In this document: positions 24,372 to 35,459 of the stretch, piece after piece
How positions within the stretch are numbered: the stretch's first letter is position 1
Layout of the letters: the number at the start of each line of letters is the position of its first letter
From: Rhynchosporium graminicola
Lineage: Eukaryota > Ascomycota > Leotiomycetes > Helotiales > Ploettnerulaceae
Assembly: GCA_900074885.1 (NCBI GenBank)
Contig: FJUW01000043.1
Span: forward strand, 248,001 to 312,000
DNA: 64,000 bases
Direction of reading: 5' to 3'
Position numbers and translations under genes: made by a program
Notes under the pieces: generated by a model
The model's input: the letters and a program-made list of their open reading frames with translations, nothing else
Told to the model about the DNA's origin: nothing
Database searches by the model: none

Positions 24372-25585
24372 TCAACGCCACGCCAATAGCTCCGAAGTGC
24401 CAAGTCGAACAAGTCCAGCCTTCAAGCTAGACATTCTCCGAAGGATACTGCAGGAACGTGATGCGCTGGGTGGCGCCAACGTCTCCTGATCCCTCAGCTC
24501 TATAGCTATATGATCTCTCTCGGGACCCGGGAAGCAGCGGCCTCCAGTAATTCTGTGCTCGAAGACAGCCAAGCTGGAGAATACAAGGGTGATCACAAAT
24601 AGGACACTGTTTTGGCAAGAGAGCACTTATCTCCGTAGTGCGTGATGAACGACCATATCGAAGCTTCATAGCGAAGAGACTGGTACAGACGGTCCAGAAG
24701 ATCAGAGTAAGTGTCTCAAAATCAAGAACGCACCAGTAATTCTAGGATCCCGTATTGACTGTGCTGGCCACATTGCTGTAGATACTGATCAGAAACGTTG
24801 TGATAGCCTGCAGGAGTCAGCATAGGTAGGTTTATCTGGGCAGACATGTATCATGTACCCCCACAACAGTGAAAGTTGGGCTAAAATAGGCGAAGGTGTC
24901 TGCTACGAAGGCGCTGAGCCCCGTGACGACAATACCGATGAGAACCTGGGCCTATCAGAGGAAAATGATGAAGCCCGGAGTGCATGAATGTGAGATCTAC
25001 TAAAGGCCATGACGATCGCGGGAGCATGTAGGCAAACGAGGTTCCAGATTCTTGGTGCAGGAGATGCTTTTGGACGAGACAGGAGTGGGAAAGTATCTGA
25101 CCTGACGGTCAAAGGATCGTTGACGACGCGGTAGAGGCGGGGAGCGATTCACATAAAGCATAGGGCTAGGCGAGATGTTGGATGGATATTGCAGGGAAGT
25201 AAATAAAGCATGATTCCGAGCGATAGTGCATTTGACCGAAGTCTGCCCAACGATTTGCATCTACAGCCAAAGAGACAGAATGAAATAGACAAGGCGATAA
25301 CGTGCTTCTTAGTCAGATGCTTCTTGACATTCCGAGCACTGCCAAACATCACTGTAAAACAGCGCTATTGTGAAAGAAGTAGATGCGATAGTGTCCACTA
25401 TCTGCAAGATATAAAGAGCTGCTCTGATACATGACAAGAGGGAACTGTACCAAGCCATGAAAGGGACTATCGCTGATGAAGCTGATCTGACAATTGTGGC
25501 AGTTCCCCAAGATTGCGGGCTCTGAGGCTGAAAACTGGAGGGGAAAGCTTACAAATCTCAACCCGAGTCGTGACCGACATCGAAG
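24372..25585 (-). CDS. Putative multi-pass membrane protein, multi-exon, model incomplete
   Basis: Unidentified. On the minus strand a possible start MSVTTRVEI lies at about 25585-25559, followed by a GTAAGC donor. Downstream, hydrophobic segments appear in order: AIVPFMAWYSSLLSCIRAAL with IVDTIASTSFTIALFY (about 25490-25370), IAPRLYRVVNDPLTV (about 25145-25100), VLIGIVVTGLSAFVADTFAY (about 24945-24885), AITTFLISIYSNVASTVNTG (about 24810-24750), LDFETLTLIFWTVCTSLFAM (about 24725-24665), then VLFVITLVFSSLAVFEHRIT and a hydrophilic tail to a stop at 24372. Pieces lie in different frames and are joined by plausible short introns (GTCAGA, GTGGGG donors; CTGCAG acceptor), but I could not close every junction. 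It is either an intron-rich gene with about six membrane spans or a decaying one. Confidence 0.35.
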
Positions 25586-25786
25586 GCGAAGGAATGGATG
25601 CGCTCAGTACGATACTTAGCTGATGCGATAAACCTGAGCAACGACATGTAAAGTTGCATATCTTTCAAATAAGATGATACTACGCATGATGCGGCATGTT
25701 CAAAGCCTCGAACCACCAAGGCTTGAAGACTTCCCAAGTCGTAGAAGGTAAGGTTGCGTCGTAACTGATCTGTGCTTACTCGTATA

Positions 25787-25987
25787 CGGAGGTACAGCGG
25801 TTAAGTATTATCCCCAGTCGACTTGGGGGCTTCTGCGGGTCTCGAGACTTTACTTGATCGAGGAGTAAACCGATAATCAACTTGCTACGATCAAGTCAGT
25901 GCGTTTTGAAAGTATTACTCTACTTAGTGATGGAAGAGCTGTCAGATCCCAGTCGACTAGGGATAATACTTAACCGCTGTACCTCCG
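25787..25987. mobile_element. Miniature inverted-repeat element (family B), intact copy
   Basis: 201-bp element with 37-bp terminal inverted repeats differing at one position: CGGAGGTACAGCGGTTAAGT ATTATCCC[C/T]AGTCGACT reads inward from both ends. It is flanked on both sides by TA (25785-25786 and 25988-25989), consistent with TA target duplication by a Tc1/mariner-type transposase supplied in trans. There is no coding capacity. A decayed relative lies at 57253-57540. Confidence 0.85.
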
Positions 25988-25989
25988 TA

Positions 25990-26730
25990 CGTTGGGGGAA
26001 GCAAATACAACCGCTCGATGTCCTTTGAGCTGAGTCGAACTCAGTAGCTGATGAGTGACGCGGCTATCGGATGTCTTTGCTTATGTGTGAAAGCCTGGGC
26101 TTCAGATGAAAGGTTTGAGTCAGAGAAATAACTCAAGTTCCCGGGCTTCCGTGTGAGCACCAAAGAAAAGACAGAACAGGGCACGGATGTACATGAATGA
26201 ACTCAGCCGACATACAACACATACTTGATGCCTGCAATGACTTCGTCATCAAATGAAACGCAAAATTGACTGGGTTGCGCGTCCGGACGCCGTACGGAGT
26301 ACACGACTGAGATAGGCTTCGCCTGATTGGGCAATAAACAAAACGCTGTCTGCTGCATGAAAGCGGTGGCTGCGAGAGGTTCGCTTCACCAAATCACCGC
26401 AGCGAGAATACGAAATGATTGCTTGTTGAGCTGGGCTGAGCTGAGCTGGGTATACGAGTACTTAGTTGTGTAGGCTGACAAGGGAAGGGAGGGATAGGGA
26501 AGTGAATGGAAGGGAGCAAGCATGCTGACTTGAACTCTAAGTACGGAAGCAGGCAAGCCCCCTTCCCGGCCCGCCAGCGTGTATAAAACCACGCAAAACT
26601 ACTTATATACGATCGTGGCCTCGTTTACTCATAGAGCTCACAAGCCGGCTCTTCGGAAACATCTCTTCAGTCACTCATAGCCCTCAAGACTTTGTAACTG
26701 TATCCATCCTCATCATCACGCTGCCAATAG
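25990..26730. other. Intergenic / promoter of small Cys-rich gene
   Basis: No coding sequence recognised. Contains GCTGAGCTGAGCTGGG and AGGGAAGGGAGGGA simple-sequence stretches. The last 150 bp lie upstream of the spliced 5' leader of the 26799 gene. Confidence 0.5.
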
Positions 26731-26798
26731 GTAGGTACGGTACTACATGGTCTCCTCTCCAGTATCTCGTCGCAGTTACTGATGATCGTTCAGTCAAC

Positions 26799-27051
26799 AT
26801 GCCTTCCGATCAGATCGTCCAGCAGCAACTTCAGGCCCCTGAGGCCATGTCTGCCAGCACTAGTAATATCGAGCTTCAACAACCCGTAAGTTTCCCATTC
26901 CCGAGTCGATGGTCAGGAGGGAACTCGGACCTCGCTGACGCTTTGCGCACAGAAGCCTGCTCCTGCCATGGGTGACGATGTTGGCATGCGCGGAGGAGAA
27001 TCGGCTGGCTGCGAGTGCTGTGGGTGCGGTTGTGCCGAAACATGCTGTTAA
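26799..27051 (+). CDS. Small Cys-rich protein (CYSTM- or metallothionein-like tail)
   Basis: Two exons, 26799-26885 and 26953-27051, split by a 67-nt GTAAGT...CAG intron with a CTGAC branch point. They encode 61 residues. An upstream GTAGGT...TTCAG intron at 26731-26793 ends five bases before the ATG and supports real transcription. The N-terminal half is Gln/Ala/Ser-rich, then MRGGESAG leads into a C-terminal CECCGCGCAETCC: seven Cys in thirteen residues. The M-R-G-G then Cys-cluster layout recalls fungal CYSTM-type small membrane-associated proteins, but the hydrophobic residues of that motif are lacking; a metal-binding role is the alternative. Single reading frames miss this gene entirely. 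There are no paralogues in the window. Confidence 0.65.
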
Positions 27052-27819
27052 AGGTCTTGGGATGAAAATGGAATCATATGAGGAGTTTACCAGGCTTCTG
27101 GAGACGTGTTGATGATATACAGAGCATACGGTGCAGGGAGGAAACCATAGACCAGAGAAATACAATGGAATGACTCTCCTCTTCGTTCATGGGTGAGGCG
27201 ACTTGGAATGATGTAGGAAATTGTGCCTAGAATACTTGATGTAGATGAATGATATAAGAAACCGAACAGATGGTGGAGAGACGTCAAACATATAAGGAGG
27301 TGCCGTATGACATTGCCAAGTCTGATTAAATATGCCAAGTGTCTTGGTATTGCTTGTATTCTGGTGTTGACGATCTCTAGGTGCCTACCTAGCTACCCGA
27401 CACCGTGTAAATAAAAGTTACCGGCTAAGGATCTTAGCCCCCTCCCCCGCCCTTTTACCCTTCATAATAATTAATAATGAGCAACTCGATTATGCCTCGA
27501 CGCAGAAGACTGACAAAACAATATATTCCTCCTCCTGATCTTACCTAGATATTTATTCAGGCCAAGGGCACATCGGATACACCTGCTCGAACTGTAATCA
27601 TCATCTGTATATAGGCTTCTTAAATACTCCTATTGATACTCTCATCGTGGTAGCAAAAGAGGCCTTACTCGAAACGATTTAATTACGATGACGAACTACC
27701 TCGATCATATCAAAAACGTCTTATTTCACGACCGAGGGGCCACGTGGGATAGATACAATTACCACCTACTACCGCCGGGGTAGAGCTACCTAAAGTCGAA
27801 TTAAACTCCTCGAAAGCTA
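27052..27819. other. Intergenic with relic-like DNA
   Basis: No gene recognised. A short palindrome, AATACCAAGACACTTGGCAT on the minus strand, lies at about 27330-27350. From 27400 the sequence resembles decayed coding DNA without a readable frame. Confidence 0.35.
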
Positions 27820-28395
27820 CCTTACAGGCAAGGGCAGGTGTAAAATAACCGTGAAGTGACGGTCCCCTGGACGCTTCGGTCTATGAATGGAGGGAGGTAT
27901 ACTAAGCGAATCACTATGGGACAAGTCTTTACCGGTTCCGTAGTAAGAATAGTTACAAAAGGGGGAATGATTCTAGAGCTAAGGACGATTCAAAAGGCTA
28001 AGAACGGTCCTAGAACGGTACTGAAAAACAGATGCGGGGCAGGCATAAACTTCTTCAATTACCCCCTTTTAATAGTACTAGGTAGTTCTAGAAGCTATGC
28101 TCACCTGGAGTATACTTTTGCTAAATCGAAACCGAATATCAGCTCCTTTTGTGTACTACGTTGAAGTTGAAAGGCTGACGTCGATACCGAAGTTGAGGGT
28201 GCAACTGAGTAATTCTACTTTACGTACTCGATTAGGAAGGCACGAGAAACTTAATTATCTAATTACTGTTCCCTTGACCTAATTTCCGTCATCTGATGAT
28301 TCTCTATTTAGAGAACTATTCAAACTCGGAACCGTCCTTAGACCGTCCTTCGACCATTCCGTGCCATTCAAATACCCCTGCCCTTGCCTATAAGG
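27820..28395. mobile_element. Miniature TIR element (family A), copy 1
   Basis: 576-bp element with about 19-bp terminal inverted repeats, CCTTA[C/T]AGGCAAGGGCAGG, flanked by TA on both sides (27818-27819 and 28396-28397). Subterminal GGACGGTC-like motifs repeat on both ends. A second copy at 56683-57252 shares internal blocks such as GTCGATACCGAAGTTGAGGG and TCCTAGAACRGTACTGAA. Differences between copies are largely C/T and G/A, as expected after RIP. No transposase is encoded, so the element is non-autonomous. Confidence 0.8.
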
Positions 28396-28853
28396 TACCC
28401 TCGGGCAGTAGAGTATTCAACGAGCAAACAAGGCGGATTACGGGATCACAAACGCGGTTTGCGAAGAGGAAAAGGAGCTGAACCCGAAGCAAGCTCGAAA
28501 GCGGCTTAATTAGGAGGATAATGTTTTGAAGGGACGCCCCGAACCGAAGGCGATGAAGGACTAGTAAGATACTTGCTTTTGCGATAGATTTTACCTTAGT
28601 ATCGTTCCTACTATGACGAAACGGATTAAACGCCTCCTAGGGAAAACGCAAAGATATAAGCCGGATATATTCACCGAAAGAATGTCACTTTAGAATATTC
28701 AACAGCGAAAGTAAGGGAGACGAAGCACTTGAACTTTTTTTATAATTTTCTTAATAAATAGGTTTCATTATCGAAGGGTTATTTGATACGACCTTGGTGA
28801 GAAACAAAGTCGGAAAGATAAATACTAGGATATACATTACTTAAATCCTCCCG
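28396..28853. other. Relic-like DNA, nothing recognised
   Basis: Between the family A element and the broken GPI-type gene. No readable frame or repeat identified. Confidence 0.35.
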
Positions 28854-29546
28854 AAAATCTTAGATGCGAATGGCACAACCGGAATCTATCTGCTCGCATA
28901 CGTTCAATGTATGTGCGGAGGATCCATTTTCGCAGAAGTAGGTCACACCAAGAAGTACTCTTCCAACCTCCCTTTGACCACAAGAATCAAACACTAGCTC
29001 ATCCCATCAACACAGCGGAGCCGCTAGTTGAATTGCAACTTCATCCACAGCGCCGGCTCATACGAACAAGTCGACTCCTTCCACATCATCATCTCATCGA
29101 CCTCTCAAGCCCCCTTTAGCAGAGCGTCTAACACGAGCTCCCAAGCTATATTCTCAGGTCCGAGCGAGGGAGCGGCGCCTTCGGGTATGGATACTTTGAA
29201 TAATGATCACGTTCCGAGCCAAGCGACTGTGAGTCTCTGTTATACTGTGACTGGGATGCCGGGTGTTGATGCTAATACTGAAGAGGGGCTTAATGCGACG
29301 AAGACGGTGAGCGCGACTCATAGCCAGAGTGGCAGTAAGGTGACTGGCTCTGCGAGTGTGAGTGAGAGTGGAACGACTGGAGTTGGCGCTGCAAGTTCGA
29401 GCTTGAGTACAGCTGGTGCAGCGATACCCACCGGGTTTCTGGTGGGCGCTATGGGTTTAATTAATGATTGGTGCTGTAGGGATCCCTGTGATTTGCCGAG
29501 TGATATTCGCCAGAATGTGAGGGAGTGGATACTTGGGGCCTGGTGA
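28854..29546 (+). pseudogene. Broken Ser/Thr-rich secreted or GPI-anchored protein gene
   Basis: Two successive plus-strand frames look like parts of one protein. The first (28854-28997) reads KILDANGTTGIYLLAYVQC, then CGGSIFAEVGHTKKYSSNLP and ends at a stop. About 35 bp later another frame continues NCNFIHSAGSYEQVDSFHII, an SSTSQAPFS segment, then ATVSLCYTVTGMPGVDANTE and a Ser/Thr/Ala/Gly-rich tail with GAAIPTGFLVGAMGLI, typical of a fungal GPI signal region. The N-terminus and signal peptide are missing, a frameshift separates the halves, and the region sits next to transposon debris. I read it as a truncated pseudogene; an unusual intron bridging the frames is the alternative. Confidence 0.5.
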
Positions 29547-29895
29547 TACTGATGTGACTTACTTAATTGCTCTGAAGCGAGCCATTGTTTACTTTCATTC
29601 CACATCACCCGACGTGGGAGTTCGTCGAATTTAAATTCTGGACCAGCAAGTCAAAATTTTTAGTTGATCTAACGATTGCCCTGGGTTTTCAAACTCAGAT
29701 AATTGAGAGCTGAAGCAATCAACGTGATTGACTGCGGCTCCATACCCAACTAACTAGCGGTATCTGATTGTTGGGGAACACGACTAAATTATGCATTCAT
29801 GCATGATGCTGTAGCATCAAACGAATCCGTCGCTCCAATTTGAGAAACGTATCTGCAGCGGACACCCAACGCCACATTATATAACACGCTCAAAA
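29547..29895. other. Intergenic, nothing seen
   Basis: Short gap between the pseudogene and the convergent 3' end of VPS45. Confidence 0.6.
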
Positions 29896-31725
29896 TCACC
29901 GCCTCCCAGTCTCCTTTCTCAACCTCCCAGCCGCTGTAGGAGGTGGGGGCTCGGGCCAAGAAGCTACCGCATCTTCCATCTCCTCTAAGAACGTAGTGCT
30001 ATTATGAACCGTCGTGCCACCAATCACAATACGAATACCTGGCGACGAAGCATTAAGTTGCGAAACCGTCTTCGCTTCCTCGAATGTAACACCACCAATC
30101 ATAAACAGAATAATGTCTTGCGGTTTATCCCTCGTCGATCTGCCTCCTTCTACGAAAGGGTATTGTTGTTCCCTCAACCGTCCCTTGATGAGGTTCTGCA
30201 GTGTAAGTTCCAGACGAGGAGAGTGTTGCGTGTAGACGTTCTCAACACCTTTGAGACCCTTGAATCTATCCCGTGCTCCGGAGAATATGCCGGCTGACTC
30301 GAACATGTCAGATATACCGCCTGCGGATTGTGTTTGTTGGAGCGAGGAGTGATAGACGAGGAGCTTCGCGATGAGATCTATACGTCGCTGGGGGACGTTC
30401 CCAGCTGCGCCAAGTAAGTCGACTAGGATTGGTAATGCATTTTGTGGATGCTTCTCGTATCGTAGGGAATAAAGTGCGACGAGGCGAAGCTTAGAGTCAG
30501 CGGTGACCGTGGGCGACTGGATCAGTCTTTGGACGTTCTGGAAGCTTTAGATTTGATTTGAGAACGGGGAGGCTGGAGAGCGTACCTTTAAATCACCAGC
30601 ATGATTATCGTTACATGCTAGACTTTGCTCTACTTCACTGACTTCCAGCAGATTTTCTGCCCCTACTTTTCTGCTCAATTCGCCTACCAGTGTAACATGC
30701 TTGCTCACGTTACCAGAAAGCTTTCGAAATTCTGGATATTCCTCAATGAAGCGTTTCATATCAGCTATCGATTCGATGTTAGAGCTATTCTTGGTTTTGG
30801 ACTGATATTGCTCGACGTAATCCTTAATGTTCCCTCCGAGATCTCCAAAATTTTGGTACATGTTCTTCTTGAAGAACGGATCTTGATCTTGCGATAAGAC
30901 GATCTCTTTCAGTTCTGGCCTAACATCGGGAACTTCGCTCAGATCTACACGTCCATTTTGTATGCCGAGAAGTTCGTGGACCATTGCCTGATATGTCCAT
31001 TGAGTTAGCAGAGGGGTGATTGGATCGTCTCTCCGGTCCAGAACAAGGAGTATGGGGGGGGTGTCAACTTTTCTGAAGTCGAACAGTTGATCTTCTTGTG
31101 TGATATGATATCGAACTTCCGTAGCTAGTTTCTTCGCCAGAAGACTGTTCTTCTCGTACCGTATCAAGGGCTTCTTCTTCAACGATAGAAGCACACCAAT
31201 CAACCCTTCTGTCGTCCTTTGCAAAGCATCCGTATTCCACATATCCGGGTTCGCACTCCATAGCCTCTGCCTTGGAAATGCTAGATCAAGCGTAAAGAGG
31301 TCTGGATTGACCACGATGTAATCCGCAAAATGTTCCTGCACCACTCTGACGACTTCATGATCATCTGCCTCAGCCAAACGCTCCAATGACGACTTCTTGA
31401 CCACATTGCTGAAGTAAATATTATATTCCCCGTATTTTGGCTCCCGAAACTCGTCGATGAGAAATTGTATGGAATCTGCCGAGGGCCGGACAAAACATAG
31501 ACATCGCAGATGCCGCATCTTTTCCCGGTTATGATTGTCTAGCCGGTCTATAAGGTAGACCTCGTGGTTCAGCAAAGCGGATTGGGTGATCGCTGTAGAG
31601 ACAATGGAGACTGTGTCGTTGTCCAGCAGTAATATCTTCATTTTGGCAGACGGAGTTCCAGATGCACTGTCTCCAGCAGAAACCATCTTGGAGATGTACC
31701 CCGACACTGCCTGTACGACGTCCAT
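29896..31725 (-). CDS. VPS45: VPS45, Sec1/Munc18-family vesicle fusion protein
   Basis: SM-family protein that binds the syntaxin of the trans-Golgi/endosome and controls SNARE-mediated fusion on the vacuolar pathway. Exon 1 is 31725-30586 and exon 2 is 30537-29896, separated by a 48-nt GTACGC...TTCCAG intron containing an in-frame stop. The product is 593 residues, close to yeast Vps45 (577). Recognisable features are KMKILLLDNDTVSIVSTAIT near residue 28, the PPILLVLDRRDDPITPLLTQ block (about 225-244) with TYQAMVHELLGI after it, and in exon 2 QDIILFMIGGVTFEEAKTV followed by IVIGGTTVHNS, the standard C-terminal SM motif. The Pro-rich and basic C-terminus (WPEPPPP...) is common in fungal orthologues. 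It is divergently arranged with the MBOAT gene. Confidence 0.95.
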
Positions 31726-32674
31726 GGTGTCAATATTCGCGGTCTATCCTCATCTCTAAACTCAGGACTATGTCCCCGTAACTGTGACCTGGCTCGATAC
31801 GACTATCGATCGGGGTCAAGACGCAGACCACTAGGTGACTTCCCCAGTAGAGTGAGTATACCTTGTTGTTCTGCCGAATGCCCGACCTTTTCGCTGATTC
31901 GTGTGTGGCCTGCGATTTCGGGTTTGAGTTCGAGTTCGAGTTCGAGTTCGAAGTCGAGTTTGGAGGGGAGGAGAGGGGTCGAAGGCGGGTGTTGAACTAA
32001 TGTACAGCTGGTCGCAACTGTTTGAGGGGACGTGAGCATCAACAGCTCCAAGCTCGAAGTGACGTGGATGAACGGGCAAGCAAGCAATGCTGAAGCGGAG
32101 CGTCTTAGGTAGATTCGCGATTTGGAGAACAATCTCGCAGGCAAGGTAAGACAACCGCTTCATTGGAATTGGCAGTTTGGTGGTACCTTGGAACAAATCA
32201 TTCCAAGTGCCAGTGGAAGTGCAAGTCCAAGTCCCAACCATGTGCCGATTATCTCAGCCACACCAACATACTGTATGGTACCTACAGTACCTATACCTAG
32301 GTACAGCCCAGCCAGCCTAGCCAGCCCAGCCAGCCCAGCCAGCCCAGCCCTGTGAACACGGCAGCAGCAGGCCACTGTTCCTGATGTCCAGGTCCATGTT
32401 CAGGCGAGCGAGCCTCTTATAGTATAGTAGTAGCTCCTGATCGCTGGCTACCCTGCCTGGCACCCTACCCTGGCCGCACCTGCTGCCCACGGCGCCCCCA
32501 ATCATTCTTTCACAACGACTTATTCCTTTCTTTTCCTCCAACTCACTCAACTCACTTCCCCTAGAGCCTTCCCTTCGAAGTACTTGCAAATGGAGAAACA
32601 ACAGTAACGAGAGGCGCAACTTCAAATCTCTGTTCTGCAGCTTCACCAACCCTCGATAAGCCACGGACGGCACC
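31726..32674. promoter_or_regulatory. Shared divergent upstream region of VPS45 and MBOAT gene
   Basis: 949 bp between two divergent starts. It contains a GAGTTC hexamer tract (about 31922-31956) and a CAGCC pentamer tract (about 32306-32350), both of which keep frames open and create spurious ORFs. No specific factor site is claimed. Confidence 0.5.
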
Positions 32675-34566
32675 ATGCTACCATATATCAACCTTCGTAA
32701 GCAGTTCTGTTCTGTGCGGTCGGTTTTCTTGAGGCAATGAAATACACGGCTGACGTCAGTCAGCGTTTGAGTATGTGGCAGGCGCTTTGGGCGCTTCAAC
32801 TGATGAACGTAAGTCACAGAACAGAATATCTAGGTTTTGGACACTCGCAGATAAGGATTAGACTGACGGACAATAGTCAAACTCATCACATCGTTTCTGA
32901 TCTCATATCCTCTTGCTGCTCTTTTGAAAAGAGTGCCAGATGACAAGCCATACCAGAAGAACCTCTTCATAATAGCGCAAGTACCTCCTCGTATACCTGG
33001 CGTAACTTACATTGACCAGCCCAGTGTCTCGATATTCTATCTAGTTGGCCTTTTTGATTTATGGTCTGGTGTCAGAACCCTGGCTATAAGCTCCATTGGT
33101 TCCTATTGCATCGCACAATACGTCGACAGCCCTTTTATGCCATGGATTGGATTCATGTTTCTCATGGGCCACTTGTCCGTGAATCAATTGGCCCGTCAAT
33201 GGACCAACAATCCCGGTGTTGTGGATATTACAGGCGCCCAGATGGTCCTCGTTATGAAGCTGTCGGCTTTCTGTTGGAATGTTGCAGATGGACGGCTGCC
33301 AGAGAAGGACTTGTCCGACTTCCAAAAAGAGAGGGCATTGAAGAAGCTTCCCAGCCTTCTTGACTATGCTGGTTACGTCCTCTTTTTCCCCTCCCTTTTC
33401 GCGGGCCCAGCTTTCGACTATGCAGATTACAGAAGATGGATCGAGACCACCATGTTTGAGGTCCCGGCTGGCGTTTCTCCATCGAAGAAAGCTCCTACAC
33501 GGAAGAAGAGGAAGATTCCTCGAAGTGGCACTCCTGCTGCTTGGAAGGCTGCCACAGGAGTCTTCTGGATTCTTCTCTTCCTCAAATTGAGTGGCTGGTA
33601 CTTCCCCGATCTGTTGACCGGCGACCAATACATAAATTATGGCTTTACTCGCAGAATATGGGTACTTCATATGCTTGGATTCACTAGCAGACTAAAGTAC
33701 TATGGTGTATGGGCATTGACAGAAGGAGCCTGCATCCTTTCTGGCCTCGGCTATAAGGGCATCGACCCAGTGACTGGAAAGGTATCTTGGGATCGCTTGC
33801 GAAATGTGAATCCATGGGGAGTAGAGTCTGCTCAGAACACCCGGGCATACTTGGGGAATTGGAACATGAACACCAACAACTGGCTTCGAAACTACGTGTA
33901 TCTCCGAGTTACTCCACGAGGAAAGAAACCAGGTTTCCGAGCCAGTATGGCAACATTTATCACTAGCGCATTCTGGCACGGCTTCTACCCAGGATACTAC
34001 TTGACTTTTGTCCTTGCGAGTTTCGTCCAAACAGTCGCAAAGAGTACGTATACACACAGCTTCATCCAAATCACTGCTGACAAAGCACAGACTGCCGTCG
34101 CTATTTCCGGCCCTTCTTCATAGACCCAAAAACTACCCAACCAACCTCCTCCAAGATCTACTACGACATAATCTCCTACCTCATAACGCAATTAACCTTC
34201 TCCTTCACCACGGCCCCCTTCGTCCTCCTCACGCTTCCCGCTTCATTCCTCGTCTGGGCACGCGTCTACTTCTATGTCGTTATCCTCACCGTGCTTGCAA
34301 CAGCCTTTTTCGCGTCCCCAGCCAAAGCAATACTCATCAAGAAACTCAACGCCAGGGCCGGGACACCTCACCGCGATCCTCTTAAAAGGACGCACAGCCA
34401 AGACAGCGTCACGAGTAAGGAGCCTGTTCTTGGTGTGCCTTCAGAACCGCAAAAGGATTTGGAGGAGCTGATGGATGAGGTGAAAGCGGAGATGGAAGCG
34501 AGGCAAAGGAGAGGTAGTGTGAAGAGAGAGGGCTTGATGTCAGCGGATAAGGCGAAGGCTATCTGA
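32675..34566 (+). CDS. ALE1: Lysophospholipid acyltransferase, MBOAT family (ALE1-like)
   Basis: Integral ER membrane enzyme that reacylates lysophospholipids with acyl-CoA. Five exons: 32675-32696, 32764-32808, 32877-32976, 33025-34043 and 34091-34566, giving 553 residues. It opens MLPYINLPFEYVAGALGAST, as fungal orthologues do. Intron 3 (32977-33024) is GC-AG, 48 nt and stop-free; removing it restores IIAVSIFYLVGLFDLW. Active-site features are N334-W-N-M-N in the conserved Asn block and His374 in SAFWHGFYPGYY, the MBOAT catalytic His. Many hydrophobic spans run through the protein, and the tail (about 470-553) is basic, then acidic and probably cytosolic. The first exon is only 22 nt; it is supported by the protein-level match and good splice sites. 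Confidence 0.92.
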
Positions 34567-35459
34567 TCTGCTTGACTGACAGCCACTTTGTAAGTGTTTG
34601 AGATGACTGTGATGGACTGGGCGGCTAGGTTTCACTTGGACCTAGGTTTCAAGCGCCATGTATTCCGTACTATGACAATCTAGTTGCAGAACTCTGCACC
34701 AGGTTGTGCTTCACAAGGTGAGATGTCTTATCACAGGCCATAAGTACATGTTACTGGCAGGGAGTCAAGAAAGGGAGACGTCAAGAATTCACAGCTTGAC
34801 TTTCCATAAAGCACAATGTAAACAGAGCAAATGTTTTCCACGTATCATAAAGCCTCTGCCACATTTCATCTGATCTCGCATGACACTGGACCTTGCCACA
34901 TGAACTCTGGCGAAGCACTGAGGACCGGCATTGGATATCTTTCACGATATAAACCTTTCAAAAAACTCTGGATGATGTAGATAGCAGAACTATTATACTG
35001 ACTCTCTCGTTACTTCTTCCTCTGTCTTATCTCTATTCATCCCTTCATCCTGAGTAGAACTTCATTTGCTCACAAGCCTCTCATTTCCTCTCTCTTATAT
35101 CTAACACGCCCTCAAAACAGGCAAAGAAAATGCATTGTCGCATAAATAATAAAATTCCTGAATGCAGTAAGGGTATAATGCTCGCCAGCCTGCAAATGTT
35201 CTCAATCCACCTGTCTGCCTTTCTGTCCGTCTCTAGAAGCTCATAAGGTGCATGGTATTGTATGTAATGTACAGAATAAATTCGTTTATTCGAAAATGAT
35301 AATAATGGAAATTTCGGTATGTGTATTGTATGTGATGAACGTAAGATGGTAAGTGAGAACTACTATATCGATTTTTTGTGGTAGGTGTGTGCATGTGTGA
35401 AAGGTCGTGGAGATGAAATCTCGAGATCGTGAGAGAGAAGCAGACGAAAGGTGGATGTT
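34567..35459. other. Convergent intergenic region
   Basis: Between the 3' ends of the MBOAT gene and the Ser-rich membrane protein gene. No gene recognised; both 3' UTRs lie here. Confidence 0.6.

Noticed and set aside
29028..29546. 172-residue plus-strand frame as an independent secreted protein
   Set aside because: Starts mid-domain without a signal peptide; better explained as the second half of a frameshifted gene.
32924..34123. 399-residue single-frame MBOAT protein as the full gene
   Set aside because: Lacks the conserved N-terminus, includes a translated 48-nt intron and ends in the next intron; the five-exon model fixes all three.
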